64,000 nucleotides of DNA, from the NCBI RefSeq assembly GCF_025133575.1, contig NZ_CP104011.1:2728001-2792000 (forward strand), read 5' to 3'. Shown here piece by piece: positions 52,758 to 62,669 of this stretch. The position numbers were made by a program, and so were the translations under genes. Source of the stretch: Pseudomonas sp. GCEP-101. GTDB lineage: Bacteria; Pseudomonadota; Gammaproteobacteria; Pseudomonadales; Pseudomonadaceae. The notes beneath the pieces were generated by a model, which was not told the origin of the DNA, made no database searches, and worked only from the letters and a program-made list of their open reading frames with translations. How positions within the stretch are numbered: the first letter of the stretch is position 1; each line of letters starts with the position of its first letter.

Positions 52758-52911
52758 GACGCTTGCTGGTATACAGGCTAGGATCACTGGGGTGACGGGC
52801 AGTTTACTGATTTTACAACGCTAACAGTGCTTTACAGACACTGGCGTAGGTAAATGTCGCACAGTCGTCATCCCCCGCGTACGCAGTCAGTCATTTCCAT
52901 GGAGAGGTTAC
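52758..52911. promoter_or_regulatory. nalD-pump divergent control region
   Basis: 154 bp containing a TTTACA direct repeat (52812-52817 and 52831-52836) and further A/T-rich words, standing out from the GC-rich surroundings. Likely place for NalD binding; the exact operator was not recognised. Confidence 0.4.
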
Positions 52912-54096
52912 ATGCCGTTTGCCCGCCGTTTGCCCGTCGCGCTAGTTGTCGCTGGGTTGCCATTCCTGTTCGCTAGCTGGGCCCAGGCAGAGGACAAACC
53001 CGCCACGGCGGCGCCGCCTCCTCCGGCGGTCACGGTTGAAGTGGCCAAGAGTGCGCCGGTACCGCTGACCTTCGAGTATGCCGCGCGGACCGCCGGTTAC
53101 CGCGAAGTGGAAGTGCGCGCCCAGGTCAGCGGCATCCTGCAGCGCCGGACCTACGAGGAAGGTCGTCCGGTGAAGGAAGGCCAGGTGCTGTTCCGCATCG
53201 ATCCGCGCCCCTACCAGGCGGCGCTGGGGCAGGCCAAGGGCTCGCTGGCGCAGACCCAGGCGCGTTACCGCCAGACCGAACGCGACCTCAAACGGATCCG
53301 TGAACTGCAGGCCAAGGGCTTTGCCAGTGAAAGCGAACTGGACCGCTACACCTCCGATTTCGAGCAGGCCAAGGCGGACGTCGAGGCTGCCCGCGCCAAC
53401 GTCCAGGCCAAGCAGATCGACCTCAACTACACCACCGTGACCGCGCCGATCTCCGGCATGGCGAGCAAGGAAGTGCGCTCCGAGGGCAGCCTGGTGGTGG
53501 CCAGCGACCCGAACTCCAGCCTGCTGACCAAGCTCACCCAGCTCGACCCGGTGTACGTCAACTTCGCCTACCCCGATACCCAGGCCTCGCAAATGAACGA
53601 CGGGGTCAAGAGCGGCCGCTACATCCTGCCCAAGGACGGCAAGCTGACCGCCGAGCTGCGTTTCGGCGACGGCAGCAAATACCCCATCGAGGGTGTCGTC
53701 GACTTCACCGACAGCTTCGTCAACACCGGCACCGGCACCGTGAACGCCCGCGCCGTGGTGCCCAACCCGCACAACCTGCTGATTCCCGGCCAGTTCGTGC
53801 GCATCCTGATCACCGGCATCACCCAGAACAACGCCGTCACCCTGCCCGAGCGCGCCCTGGCCCAGGGGCCGCGTGGCACCTTCGTCTACGTGGTGGACAA
53901 GGACGGCTTCGCGCGCGTGCGCCAGGTGACCACCACCAAGACCGTGAACGGCCGCTGGATCATCGACGCCGGCGTGGATGACGGGGATCGGGTGATCGTC
54001 GATGGCGTGCTCAAGGTGCGCCCCGACCAGCCGGTCAAGGCCGTGGAAGGTGGCGCGCAGGAGTCTGCAGCCGACACCGCCTCTACCCAGTCCTAA
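52912..54096 (+). CDS. RND efflux periplasmic adaptor (membrane fusion protein)
   Basis: 394 residues. Signal peptide ending SWAQA with no lipobox, unlike lipidated MexA. Then lipoyl and barrel-sandwich domain (VEVRAQVSGILQRRTYEEGRPVKEGQVLFRIDPRPY), a coiled-coil hairpin (~100-160), and the TAPISGMASKEVRSEGSLV second lipoyl half, followed by beta-barrel and membrane-proximal domains. Links the RND pump to an outer-membrane channel. Starts 815 bp after copZ and ends 12 bp before the pump gene. Confidence 0.93.
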   Translation: MPFARRLPVALVVAGLPFLFASWAQAEDKPATAAPPPPAVTVEVAKSAPVPLTFEYAARTAGYREVEVRAQVSGILQRRTYEEGRPVKEGQVLFRIDPRPYQAALGQAKGSLAQTQARYRQTERDLKRIRELQAKGFASESELDRYTSDFEQAKADVEAARANVQAKQIDLNYTTVTAPISGMASKEVRSEGSLVVASDPNSSLLTKLTQLDPVYVNFAYPDTQASQMNDGVKSGRYILPKDGKLTAELRFGDGSKYPIEGVVDFTDSFVNTGTGTVNARAVVPNPHNLLIPGQFVRILITGITQNNAVTLPERALAQGPRGTFVYVVDKDGFARVRQVTTTKTVNGRWIIDAGVDDGDRVIVDGVLKVRPDQPVKAVEGGAQESAADTASTQS

Positions 54097-54108
54097 GGAG
54101 CGCCCATC

Positions 54109-57100
54109 GTGATTTCGCGCTTCTTCATCGAACGTCCGGTGTTCGCGATGGTGATTTCCATCGTGATCCTGCTCGCGGGCCTGGTGGCCATGCGCGCGCT
54201 GCCCATTGCCCAGTACCCGGAAATCGTGCCGCCGGAAGTGTCCGTGACGGCCTCCTACCCGGGCGCCAGCTCCCAGGTCATCGCCGAAACCGTGGCCGCT
54301 CCGCTGGAGCAGGAAATCAACGGCGTGGAGGGCATGATCTACCAGCTGTCCAACTCCGACGCCAGCGGCGCCATGAGCCTGACCGTGTACTTCGAGGTCG
54401 GCACCGACCCCGACCAGGCCACCATCGACGTCAACAACAAGGTGCAGGCGGCGCTCGCCAAGCTGCCCGAGGAAGTGCGCCGGCAGGGCGTGAAGGTGGA
54501 GAAGAAATCCTCCGACATCCTCCAGGTGGTGACGCTGTTCTCGCCGGACAACTCCCGCGACCCGATCTTCATCAGCAACTACGCGCTGATCAACGTGATC
54601 GACGACCTCAAGCGGATTCCCGGCGTCGGCGACGTCAGCCAGTTCGGTTCCAAGGACTACTCCATGCGCGTCTGGCTGCGCCCGGACAAGCTGGCGCAGT
54701 ACAACCTGACGCCCACCGACGTGGTCAACGCGATCCGCGAGCAGAACTCGCAGTTCGCCGCCGGCAGCTTCGGCCAGCAGCCGATGAAGGAGCCGCAGGA
54801 CTTCACCTACATGGCCACGGCCCAGGGCCGCTTCACCGATCCCAAGGAGTTCGAGAACGTCATCCTGCGCAGCGATTCCACCGGCGCCAGTTTGCTGCTC
54901 AAGGACGTGGCGCGGGTCGAGCTGGGGGCGCAGGACTACTCCCTGGTGACCTCGCTCAACGGCCAGCAGAACGCCGCCTTCGGTATCTACCTGCAGCCGG
55001 GCGCCAACGCGCTGGACACCGCCCAGGCCGTTCGTGACCACATGGAGGCGCTGGCCAAGCGCTTCCCGCAGGGCATCACCTACAAGATCCCGTACGACAC
55101 CACCACCTTCGTGAAGGTGTCCATCGAGGAGGTGGTGCACACCTTCGTCGAGGCGCTGATCCTGGTGATGGTGGTGGTCTTCATCTTCCTGCAGAACATC
55201 CGCGCCACGCTGATCCCGGTGCTGGCGATCCCGGTGTCGCTGGTGGGCACCTTCGCCGGCATGTACCTGATGGGCTTCTCGATCAACCTGCTGTCGCTGT
55301 TCGGCATGGTGCTGGCCATCGGCATCGTGGTGGACGACGCCATCGTGGTGCTGGAGAACGTCGAGCGGGTGATGCGCACCGAGAAGCTCAGCCCCAAGGA
55401 AGCGGCGATCAAGGCCATGGAGGAGGTGACCGGGCCGATCGTTGCCATCGTGCTGGTGCTCTGCGCCGTGTTCATCCCGGTGGGCTTCCTCGGCGGCCTG
55501 GCGGGCCAGATGTACAAGCAGTTCGCGATCACCATCGCGGTATCCGTGGTGATCTCCGGCATCGTCGCCCTGACCCTGTCGCCGGCGCTCTGCGCGCTGA
55601 TCCTCAAGGCTGAGCACAAGGAGCCGGCCGCGCCATTCCGCTGGTTCAACCGCACCTTCGAACGCATCACCAACGGCTACGGCGCCGGGGTGCAGTTCTT
55701 CCTCAAGCGCGCGGCGCTGGGCCTGCTGCTGTTTGGCGGGATGATCGCGCTGCTGGTCATCCTGTTCGGCCGGGTGCCCGGCTCGCTGGTGCCCGACGAG
55801 GACCAGGGCTACGTGCTCAACGCCTACTTCCTGCCGCCAGCGGCATCGCTCAGCCGCACCGAAAAGCTCACCAGCGACGTCACCCACCAGCTGATGAAGC
55901 ATCCGGCGGTGGCGGACGTTGTGACCTTCGCCGGCTTCGACATCCTCACCTTCGGCACCCGCAGCAACGCCGGGGTGTCCTTCGTCACGCTCAAGGACTG
56001 GAAGGAGCGCAACACGCCCGAGCTGGATGCACGCAACCTGACCCATGAGTTCATGAAAATGGGCGCGGGCCAGGAAGACGGCGTGGTGATGTCCTTCAAC
56101 CCGCCGCCGATCACCGGCATGAGTACCACCGGCGGCTTCGAGGCCTACATCCAGGACCGCAGCGGCGGCACCTCCGAGCAACTGGAGGAGGTGACCATGA
56201 AGTTCCTCGCCGCCGCGGCCAAGCGCCCGGAACTGGCGGGGCTGAACACCACCTTCAACGCCAACGTGCCGCAGTACTACGTCGACCTCGACCGCACCAA
56301 GGCGCGCTCGCTGGGCGTGGCGATCAACGACGTGTTCACCGCCATGCAGTCCACCTTCGGCAGCTACTACGTCAACGACTTCACCCTCTATGGGCGGACC
56401 TGGCAGGTGTCCCTGGAGTCGGAGCCGGAGTTCCGCCGCAAGCCGGAAGACCTCAGCCAGGTCTTCGTGCGCTCGTCCACCGGCGACCTGGTGCCGCTGA
56501 CCACCCTGGTGTCCGTCAAGCGCATCCTCGGCCCGGACTCCTACGCGCGCTTCAACGTCTTCCCGGCGGCCAAGCTGCTCGGCGGCCCGGCGCCGGGCTA
56601 CAGCTCCGGCCAGGCGCTGGCGGCCATGCAGGCGGTGGCGGATGAAGTTCTGGGCGAGGAATACTCGCTGGCCTGGATCGGCTCGGCCTACCAGGAGCTG
56701 GCGACCCAGGGTTCGGGCAGCACCGCGTTCATCTTCGGCCTGATCCTGGTGTTCCTTATCCTCGCGGCCCAGTACGAGCGCTGGACCCTGCCGCTGGCGG
56801 TGGTCACCGCGGTGCCGTTTGCGGTATTCGGGGCGATCCTGGCGATCTGGCTACGCGGGCTGGATAACGACGTGTACTTCCAGGTCGGCCTGGTGACCCT
56901 GATCGGCCTGGCGGCGAAGAACGCCATCCTGATCATCGAGTTCGCCGTGCTGTGCCGCGAAGAGCAGGGCATGGGCCCGGTCGAGGCGGCGCTGGAGGCA
57001 GCCAAGCTGCGCTTCCGCCCGATCGTGATGACCTCGCTGGCCTTCATCCTGGGTTGCGTGCCGCTGGCCATCAGCACCGGCGCAGGCTCGGCAAGCCGTC

Positions 57101-57261
57101 ACTCCATCGGCACCGGGGTGATCGGCGGGATGCTCGCTGCGACCTTGCTGGCGACCTTCCTCATCCCGATGTTCTACATGCTGGTGGAATCGGCCGCGGA
57201 CAAGCTCAGCGGCCGCAAGGCCAAGGCCAAGCCCGCCCCAGAGGGCGTGCACGAGGCCTGA
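54109..57261 (+). CDS. RND multidrug efflux transporter (HAE1 family)
   Basis: 1050 residues. [20 protein letters not shown] is the usual start. The proton-relay Asp pair is in [18 protein letters not shown] (helix 4), with [20 protein letters not shown] and the C-terminal [13 protein letters not shown] segment typical of AcrB/MexB-type hydrophobe/amphiphile exporters. It starts with GTG at 54109, 12 bp after the adaptor. No outer-membrane factor gene follows. Which Mex system it equals cannot be decided from sequence inspection. Confidence 0.95.
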   Translation: MISRFFIERPVFAMVISIVILLAGLVAMRALPIAQYPEIVPPEVSVTASYPGASSQVIAETVAAPLEQEINGVEGMIYQLSNSDASGAMSLTVYFEVGTDPDQATIDVNNKVQAALAKLPEEVRRQGVKVEKKSSDILQVVTLFSPDNSRDPIFISNYALINVIDDLKRIPGVGDVSQFGSKDYSMRVWLRPDKLAQYNLTPTDVVNAIREQNSQFAAGSFGQQPMKEPQDFTYMATAQGRFTDPKEFENVILRSDSTGASLLLKDVARVELGAQDYSLVTSLNGQQNAAFGIYLQPGANALDTAQAVRDHMEALAKRFPQGITYKIPYDTTTFVKVSIEEVVHTFVEALILVMVVVFIFLQNIRATLIPVLAIPVSLVGTFAGMYLMGFSINLLSLFGMVLAIGIVVDDAIVVLENVERVMRTEKLSPKEAAIKAMEEVTGPIVAIVLVLCAVFIPVGFLGGLAGQMYKQFAITIAVSVVISGIVALTLSPALCALILKAEHKEPAAPFRWFNRTFERITNGYGAGVQFFLKRAALGLLLFGGMIALLVILFGRVPGSLVPDEDQGYVLNAYFLPPAASLSRTEKLTSDVTHQLMKHPAVADVVTFAGFDILTFGTRSNAGVSFVTLKDWKERNTPELDARNLTHEFMKMGAGQEDGVVMSFNPPPITGMSTTGGFEAYIQDRSGGTSEQLEEVTMKFLAAAAKRPELAGLNTTFNANVPQYYVDLDRTKARSLGVAINDVFTAMQSTFGSYYVNDFTLYGRTWQVSLESEPEFRRKPEDLSQVFVRSSTGDLVPLTTLVSVKRILGPDSYARFNVFPAAKLLGGPAPGYSSGQALAAMQAVADEVLGEEYSLAWIGSAYQELATQGSGSTAFIFGLILVFLILAAQYERWTLPLAVVTAVPFAVFGAILAIWLRGLDNDVYFQVGLVTLIGLAAKNAILIIEFAVLCREEQGMGPVEAALEAAKLRFRPIVMTSLAFILGCVPLAISTGAGSASRHSIGTGVIGGMLAATLLATFLIPMFYMLVESAADKLSGRKAKAKPAPEGVHEA

Positions 57262-57270
57262 TGCGACAAC

Positions 57271-57295
57271 GGGCCCGGCCGGCGCGGCCGGGCCC
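57271..57295 (+). terminator. Strong hairpin after the RND pump gene
   Basis: GGGCCCGGCC-GGCGC-GGCCGGGCCC, a perfect 10-bp GC stem, 10 bp past the stop. It is followed by GCTTCTCCC rather than a long T-run; likely the end of the pump operon. Confidence 0.7.
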
Positions 57296-57459
57296 GCTTC
57301 TCCCATTATGTGGGGAGTTGCTTAGGGAGCTTGCTAATTTTCCGGCGCTCGCCACAATGCAAGGCTTCGCGGCGCCTTCCTCGCGCGCCAATCCGTATTC
57401 CACACTGGCCTGCCCGCGGTCTGCACCGCCTGTGGTGGCCGCGTGTGACCAGGTGATCC

Positions 57460-58635
57460 ATGAACTTCCGCATCCTGCTGATCCTCGGCTCGCTGAGCGC
57501 CTTCGGGCCGATGGCCATCGATTTCTACCTGCCCAGCTTCCCGGCGCTGGCGCTGGCCTTCGGCACCGACGTCGAGCACATCCAGCTGAGCCTGTCGGCC
57601 TACTTCGCCGGGCTGGCCATCGGCCAACTGCTCTACGGGCCGCTGGCCGACCGCATCGGCCGGCGCATCCCGCTGCTGGTGGGCGTGGGCATCTTCACCC
57701 TGGCGTCCATCGCCTGCGCCTTTGCGCCGAGCCTGGAATGGCTGATCGCCGCGCGCTTCGTCCAGGCCCTGGGCGGCTGCGCGGGCATGGTGGTCTCGCG
57801 CGCAGTGGTGCGTGACCTGTGCGACCCCATCGCCGCCGCCAAGGCCTTCTCGCAACTGATGCTGGTCATGGGCCTGGCGCCGATCCTGGCGCCGCTGGGC
57901 GGCGGGTTGCTGCTGAGCCTGTCGGGCTGGCAGTCGATCTTCTACACCCTGACGCTGTTCAGTGCGCTGGCCGGCGGCGCCATCGCGCTGTGGTTGCCCG
58001 AGACCATCCCGAGCGGCCCGCGCCCACGGCTGCGCGGCGCGCTGAAGCAGTACCGCGCGCTGTTCCGCGACCGCTCCTTCATCACCTACGCGCTGACCGG
58101 CGGGGTCGCCATCGCCGGGATGTTCTCCTACATCGCCGGCTCGCCGTTCGTCTTCATCGAACTCTATGGCGTGCCGGCGGAGCACTACGGCTGGATCTTC
58201 GGCAGCAACGCGGCGGGCTTCATCCTGATGGCGCAGGTCAACGCGCGGCTGCTGCGCTACCGCGGGCCGGGCTTCTGGCTGCGGCGAGCGGTCTGGGTGT
58301 ACTTCGGTTGCGGGCTGGCGCTGCTGGCGATCACCCTGGCCAAGCCGGCGCACCTGTGGCCGTTGCTGATACCGCTGTTCGGCGCCATCGCCAGCCTGGG
58401 CTTCCTGCTGCCCAACTCCTCGGCCTGCGCCATGGCCAGCCAGGGCCGGCATGCCGGCAGCGCCTCGGCGCTGATGGGCAGCCTGCAGTTCACCGTTGCC
58501 GCCGGTGCGTCCGCGCTGGTCGGTGCCTTGCACGACGGTACGGCGCTGCCCATGGCGCTGGTCATCACTGCCTGCGGCCTGGTGGCCGCGGCGCTCGGTT
58601 GGTCGAGCGGGCAGATCACCGACCGCGCGGCCTGA
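57460..58635 (+). CDS. Bcr/CflA-family MFS drug exporter
   Basis: 391 residues, twelve-helix pattern. MNFRILLILGSLSAFGPMAIDFYLPSFPAL is the Bcr/CflA hallmark (motif D1-like), GPLADRIGRRIPLL is MFS motif A, and QALGGCAGMVVSRAVVRDL motif C-like. Exports drugs or metabolites in exchange for protons. From memory PAO1 PA3573, next to nalD, is the counterpart. Its TGA stop abuts the stop of the convergent small gene; the two form TGATCA. Confidence 0.92.
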   Translation: MNFRILLILGSLSAFGPMAIDFYLPSFPALALAFGTDVEHIQLSLSAYFAGLAIGQLLYGPLADRIGRRIPLLVGVGIFTLASIACAFAPSLEWLIAARFVQALGGCAGMVVSRAVVRDLCDPIAAAKAFSQLMLVMGLAPILAPLGGGLLLSLSGWQSIFYTLTLFSALAGGAIALWLPETIPSGPRPRLRGALKQYRALFRDRSFITYALTGGVAIAGMFSYIAGSPFVFIELYGVPAEHYGWIFGSNAAGFILMAQVNARLLRYRGPGFWLRRAVWVYFGCGLALLAITLAKPAHLWPLLIPLFGAIASLGFLLPNSSACAMASQGRHAGSASALMGSLQFTVAAGASALVGALHDGTALPMALVITACGLVAAALGWSSGQITDRAA

Positions 58636-58815
58636 TCAGCCGGCGGCGCGCTGCGCCTGTTCCGGTAGCCGGTGCGGGGCCTTCAGGCGGGCTTCGAGGG
58701 TGGCGACGAAGCTGCGCGCCTCGGTCTCGCTGCGGAAGCCCACGGCCTGCTGGTCGAGGCAGACTTCCCACGGCTGGTCTTTGCTCAGACGGGACGGACG
58801 GACGAGGATGTTCAT
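58636..58815 (-). CDS. Small hypothetical protein
   Basis: 59 residues, MNILVRPSRLSKDQPWEVCLDQQ... It looks like a compact alpha/beta domain (LVRPS strand, VGFRSETEARSFVATLEARL helix). A GGGGTGAG ribosome site precedes the ATG at 58813-58815; a GTG three codons earlier lies within that site. No recognised function. Convergent with the MFS gene with no space between stop codons. Confidence 0.65.
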   Translation of the reverse strand: MNILVRPSRLSKDQPWEVCLDQQAVGFRSETEARSFVATLEARLKAPHRLPEQAQRAAG

Positions 58816-59119
58816 GGTGCTCACCCCTGCGCGGTCAGGTTAAAAGGGACCTTCAGTGTAGTCCTGTCCCGTGTCGGTAGAAGGTGCGACCCGTGGTCGC
58901 CGACATGCGGTGGCCCGCCCGCCGTTCCTGGACGCCATGCCCGTCCCAGAGGGCTCGCACCGCAACGGCGGCGTCTGCCCGAAAAATCCTGCAAAGCAAT
59001 CGCCCTGTTGGCGCTGGCAACAGCGACGACAGGACTACGACCAAAGGTTGATGGTGGGGTGGCAATCCCCGTCCATACTCGTTGTTCGACCTCGATAACA
59101 ACAATAAGAGGCAGTGACG

Positions 59120-61015
59120 ATGAGTTACCGGCAGTCCCATGACCGCTCCATCGCGGAGCCTTCCGCCTTCTGGGCCGAGCAGGCCGCCCGCGTGGCCTGG
59201 TACCGCGCCCCGCAGGAGATCCTGCAAGCCTTGCCCGATGGCAGCCATCGCTGGTTCGCCGACGGCCGCCTGAACACCTGCTACCTCGCCCTCGACCGGC
59301 AAATCGAGCTGGGCCGCGGCCACCAGACCGCGCTGATCTACGACTCCCCCGTGACCAACACCCAGCAGCGCTTCAGCTACCTGCAGCTGCGCGACGACGT
59401 GGCACGCCTGGCCGGCGCCCTGCGCGCGCTGGGCGTGGAGAAGGGCGACGGGGTGATCATCTACATGCCGATGGTGCCCCAGGCGGCCATGGCCATGCTG
59501 GCCTGCGCGCGGCTCGGCGCCGTCCACTCGGTGGTCTTCGGCGGCTTCGCGCCCCATGAGCTGGCGCTGCGCATCGACGATGCCAGGCCCAAGCTGGTGC
59601 TCACCGCGTCCTGCGGCCTGGAGTTCGAGCGGGTAATCGAATACAAGCCGCTGGTGGACAAGGCCCTGGAACTGGCCACGCACCAGCCGGCCCATGTACT
59701 GGTGCTGCAACGCCCGCAGGCGATGGCGGAGCTTACGGCCGGCCGCGACCTGGACTGGCGCGAGACCCTGGCCCACGCGCAACCGGCCGACCCGGTTGAC
59801 GTCGCCAGCGGCGACCCGCTGTACATCATGTACACCTCCGGCACCACCGGCAAACCCAAGGGCATCGTGCGCGACAACGGCGGCCACGCGGTGGCGCTGA
59901 GCTACGCGCTGCCGACCATCTTCGGCCTGCAGCCGGGGGACGTCTGGTGGGGGGTATCCGACGTCGGCTGGGTGGTCGGTCATTCGCTGATCGTCTACGG
60001 GCCGTTGATGCACGGTTGCACCACGGTGTTCTACGAGGGCAAGCCGGTGCGCACGCCCGATGCCGGCAGCTACTGGCGGGTGATCGAGGAGCACCAGGTC
60101 AACAGCCTGTTCTGCGCGCCCACGGCGATCCGGGCGATCCGCAAGGAGGACCCGCAGGGCGAATTACTCGAACGCTACGACCTGAGCTCGCTGCGCCACC
60201 TGTTCCTGGCCGGCGAGAAGCTCGACAGCAGCACCCAGCACTGGCTGGAGGAGCACACCGGCAAGCCGGTGCACGACCACTGGTGGCAGACCGAGACCGG
60301 CTGGCCGGTGACCGCGCCCTGCACCGGCCTGGGCGACCACGACCTGCGCGCCGGCTCCACCAACCGCGCCGTGCCCGGCTACCACGTGCAGGTGGTGGAC
60401 GACGAAGGGCGGCTGCTGGGGCCCAACGAGCAAGGCTCCATCGTCATCGCCCTGCCGCTGCCGCCGGGCTGTGCGCAGACGCTGTGGAACGATCACCCGC
60501 GCTACCTGCAGGCCTACCTCAAGGCCTTCCCCGGCTACTACCACACCGGCGACGGCGGCTACGTGGACGAGGAGGGTTTCGTCTACATCATGGGCCGCAC
60601 CGACGACGTGATTAACGTCTCCGGCCATCGCCTGTCCACCGGCGAGATGGAGGAACTGCTGGCGCTGCACGAGGCCGTTGCCGAGTGCGCGGTGATTGCC
60701 GTGCAGGACGACCTCAAGGGCCATGTGCCGCTGGGGCTGGTAGTGCTCAAGGACGGCGCGCAGATCAGCGAGGCCAACCTGCAGCGCGACCTGGTCGCCC
60801 TGGTGCGCGAGCGCATCGGCGCGCTGGCCTGTTTCCAGCGCACGGTGGTGGTCAAGCGCCTGCCCAAGACCCGCTCGGGCAAGATCCTGCGTGCCGTGCT
60901 GCGCAAGATCGCCGACGGCGAACCGTACGCGCCGCCGTCCACCATCGACGACCCGGCCATTCTCGGCGAGATCGCCGAGCGCCTTGGCCAGGCCGGCCTG
61001 GCCAAGGCTGGCTGA
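59120..61015 (+). CDS. prpE: Propionyl-CoA synthetase PrpE
   Basis: 631 residues of the acyl-CoA synthetase (AMP-forming) family. YIMYTSGTTGKPKGIVRDNGGHAVAL is the P-loop with the RDNGGH extension typical of PrpE rather than Acs. HWWQTETGWPV and YHTGDGGYVDEEGFVYIMGRTDDVIN follow, and KTRSGKILRAVLRKIADG holds the acetylatable C-terminal Lys. It activates propionate for the methylcitrate pathway encoded 31 kb away. MSYRQSHDRS at 59120 matches family starts; a GTG two codons earlier is possible. Confidence 0.93.
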   Translation: MSYRQSHDRSIAEPSAFWAEQAARVAWYRAPQEILQALPDGSHRWFADGRLNTCYLALDRQIELGRGHQTALIYDSPVTNTQQRFSYLQLRDDVARLAGALRALGVEKGDGVIIYMPMVPQAAMAMLACARLGAVHSVVFGGFAPHELALRIDDARPKLVLTASCGLEFERVIEYKPLVDKALELATHQPAHVLVLQRPQAMAELTAGRDLDWRETLAHAQPADPVDVASGDPLYIMYTSGTTGKPKGIVRDNGGHAVALSYALPTIFGLQPGDVWWGVSDVGWVVGHSLIVYGPLMHGCTTVFYEGKPVRTPDAGSYWRVIEEHQVNSLFCAPTAIRAIRKEDPQGELLERYDLSSLRHLFLAGEKLDSSTQHWLEEHTGKPVHDHWWQTETGWPVTAPCTGLGDHDLRAGSTNRAVPGYHVQVVDDEGRLLGPNEQGSIVIALPLPPGCAQTLWNDHPRYLQAYLKAFPGYYHTGDGGYVDEEGFVYIMGRTDDVINVSGHRLSTGEMEELLALHEAVAECAVIAVQDDLKGHVPLGLVVLKDGAQISEANLQRDLVALVRERIGALACFQRTVVVKRLPKTRSGKILRAVLRKIADGEPYAPPSTIDDPAILGEIAERLGQAGLAKAG

Positions 61016-61050
61016 CATCCCACGACGCCGGCCCCGCCGGCGTATTTCCA

Positions 61051-61078
61051 GGGCCGCACGCGTTGCGGCCCTTTTTTT
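61051..61078 (+). terminator. Terminator of prpE
   Basis: GGGCCGCA/TGCGGCCC stem with a CGCGT loop, followed by TTTTTTT, 35 bp after the stop. Confidence 0.92.
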
Positions 61079-61164
61079 GCGCAGCGCGCGCGGAGGCGGG
61101 GGGACTAAAGGCTCATTGCCATCTAGACTGCTGGCATCGGGCCTCTATCTGCGGTGTGGCATCC

Positions 61165-61599
61165 ATGATCAGTCCTGTCGTCCTCGATGAGGAGGAGCTC
61201 GAAGCGTTGCGCGAAGTCACCGCGCAGGCGCCGCACAAGCCTTTGGTGCTGGTGGTCGACGATGACCGCGACGTGCTGGCCGAGATGCGCGAGCTGATCG
61301 AGGGCGCGAACTTCCGCTGCCTGACTGCCGGCAGCGCCGCCGAAGCGCTGCGGCGCATCCGCCGCGACGAATCCGATATCGACCTGCTGGTGACCGACCT
61401 GCGCATGGAACACGAAGGGGCGGGGTTGGAATTGATCCGCGAGCTGAACGAGGTCGGAACCTTCCTGCCGATCATCGTCCTCTCCGGCCAGGCGAACGCC
61501 CGCGACGTGATCGAGGCGATGCGCCTGAACGTGCTGGATTTCATGGTCAAGCCGCTGGACCCGGGGTATTTCCTCGATCTGCTAAGGCGTCACCTGTAG
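61165..61599 (+). CDS. Single-domain response regulator
   Basis: 144 residues. A short leader (MISPVVLDEEELEALREV) precedes a complete receiver: LVVDDDRDVLAEM acidic pocket, phospho-acceptor Asp78 in LLVTDLRMEHEG, Ser/Thr switch in PIIVLSGQA, and Lys in FMVKPLDP. No output domain follows; the frame ends with the receiver. No kinase gene is adjacent, so it may act as a CheY-like or phosphorelay protein with a distant partner. The start is chosen at the ATG 61165, shortly after the prpE terminator. Confidence 0.85.
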   Translation: MISPVVLDEEELEALREVTAQAPHKPLVLVVDDDRDVLAEMRELIEGANFRCLTAGSAAEALRRIRRDESDIDLLVTDLRMEHEGAGLELIRELNEVGTFLPIIVLSGQANARDVIEAMRLNVLDFMVKPLDPGYFLDLLRRHL

Positions 61600-61617
61600 C
61601 CCTTGCGCCCAGCGCTT

Positions 61618-61689
61618 TGCGAGCAAGCTCGCTCCTACGAAAAGCACTCCAGCGCTGGGTGGGGCTGTAGGAGCGAGCTTGCTCGCGAA
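61618..61689. repeat. REP pair in tail-to-head order
   Basis: GCGAGCAAGCTCGCTCCTAC (to 61638) then GTAGGAGCGAGCTTGCTCGC (from 61667), arms pointing outward, unlike most pairs in the window; the same outward order occurs in the 12.2-13.0 kb array. Confidence 0.85.
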
Positions 61690-61702
61690 CCGGGTCGAAA
61701 CA

Positions 61703-62602
61703 TCAAAGCGTCTGCGCCTTGAAGGTGTCGCACTTGCCCGGCGCGCCGCTCTCGAAGCCGATCTTGAACCAGCGCACGCGCTGTGCGGATGAGCCGTGAG
61801 TGAAGGAATCCGGCATCACCGTGCCGCGCGCCTGGCGCTGCAGGTGGTCATCGCCGATGGCGTTGGCGGCGTTCAGCGCCTCTTCCACATCGCCAGGTTC
61901 CAGCCAGTTCAGGCGCTGCTGGGCGCGGTTGGCCCAGACGCCGGCGAAGCAGTCGGCCTGCAGCTCCTGGCGCACCGACAGGCCGTTGGCGCCTTCCATG
62001 CGCGCGCCGCGCTGGCGGGCGGCGTTGATCTTGGCCGAAATGCCCAGCAGGTTCTGCACGTGGTGGCCGACTTCGTGGGCGATCACGTAGGCCTGGGCGA
62101 AGTCGCCGGCGGCGGAGAACTTCTGCTCCATTTCGCGGAAGAAACCGAGGTCGAGGTACACCCGGTGGTCGCCCGGGCAATAGAACGGCCCGACCGCCGA
62201 CGAGGCGAAGCCGCATGCCGAGTTCACCCCGCCGTTGAACAGGATCAGCTTGGGCTGCTCGTACTGCTGGTTGCTGCGGGCGAAGATCTCGCCCCAGGTG
62301 TCCTCGGTGTCGCCGAGGATCGAGCGGACGAAGTCCACCTGCGGATCGTTGCCGCTGGCCGGCTTGCCCTGGGGCGGGCGGGCCGGCGCCTGCTGCTGGG
62401 AGACGTCCATCTGGCCGAGCAGGGAGCCGAGGATGGTCATCGGGTCCTGCCCGGAGAGCAGGCCGATCACCACCACGATGGCCACGCCGCCCAGGCTGAG
62501 GCCGCGGCCGCCAATGCGCATACCGCCGCCGCCCATGCCGCCGCCGTCGTCATCGCGGGCATCCACTACGTTGTCGCTGCGTCGTCCTTTGCGCCATTGC
62601 AT
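61703..62602 (-). CDS. Neutral zinc metallopeptidase, YpfJ family
   Basis: 299 residues. Starts MQWRKGRRSDNVVDARDDDGGGMGGGGM, a charged then Gly-rich lead, followed by a membrane helix (GGVAIVVVIGLLSG). The zinc site is VIAHEVGHHVQNLLG (HExxH), with RQELQADCFAGVWAN supplying the third ligand region. FYCPGDHRVYLDLGFF is also a family mark. It is anchored in the inner membrane with the catalytic domain outside; the substrate is unknown. Confidence 0.93.
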   Translation of the reverse strand: MQWRKGRRSDNVVDARDDDGGGMGGGGMRIGGRGLSLGGVAIVVVIGLLSGQDPMTILGSLLGQMDVSQQQAPARPPQGKPASGNDPQVDFVRSILGDTEDTWGEIFARSNQQYEQPKLILFNGGVNSACGFASSAVGPFYCPGDHRVYLDLGFFREMEQKFSAAGDFAQAYVIAHEVGHHVQNLLGISAKINAARQRGARMEGANGLSVRQELQADCFAGVWANRAQQRLNWLEPGDVEEALNAANAIGDDHLQRQARGTVMPDSFTHGSSAQRVRWFKIGFESGAPGKCDTFKAQTL

Positions 62603-62669
62603 GGCGGCATCTCCATCGAACAGGTGGGTTCAGTGTCGTCGTGGGCAGGGCTGGCCGCCAGCCCGGTCG

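Noticed and set aside
52942-56181. 1079-codon frame antisense to the RND adaptor and pump
   Set aside because: His/Asp/Gly/Val-rich shadow without any domain; adaptor and pump are intact on the plus strand.
59120-61015. Acetyl-CoA synthetase Acs
   Set aside because: The P-loop continues as RDNGGH and the protein is 631 residues, which fits PrpE better than Acs.
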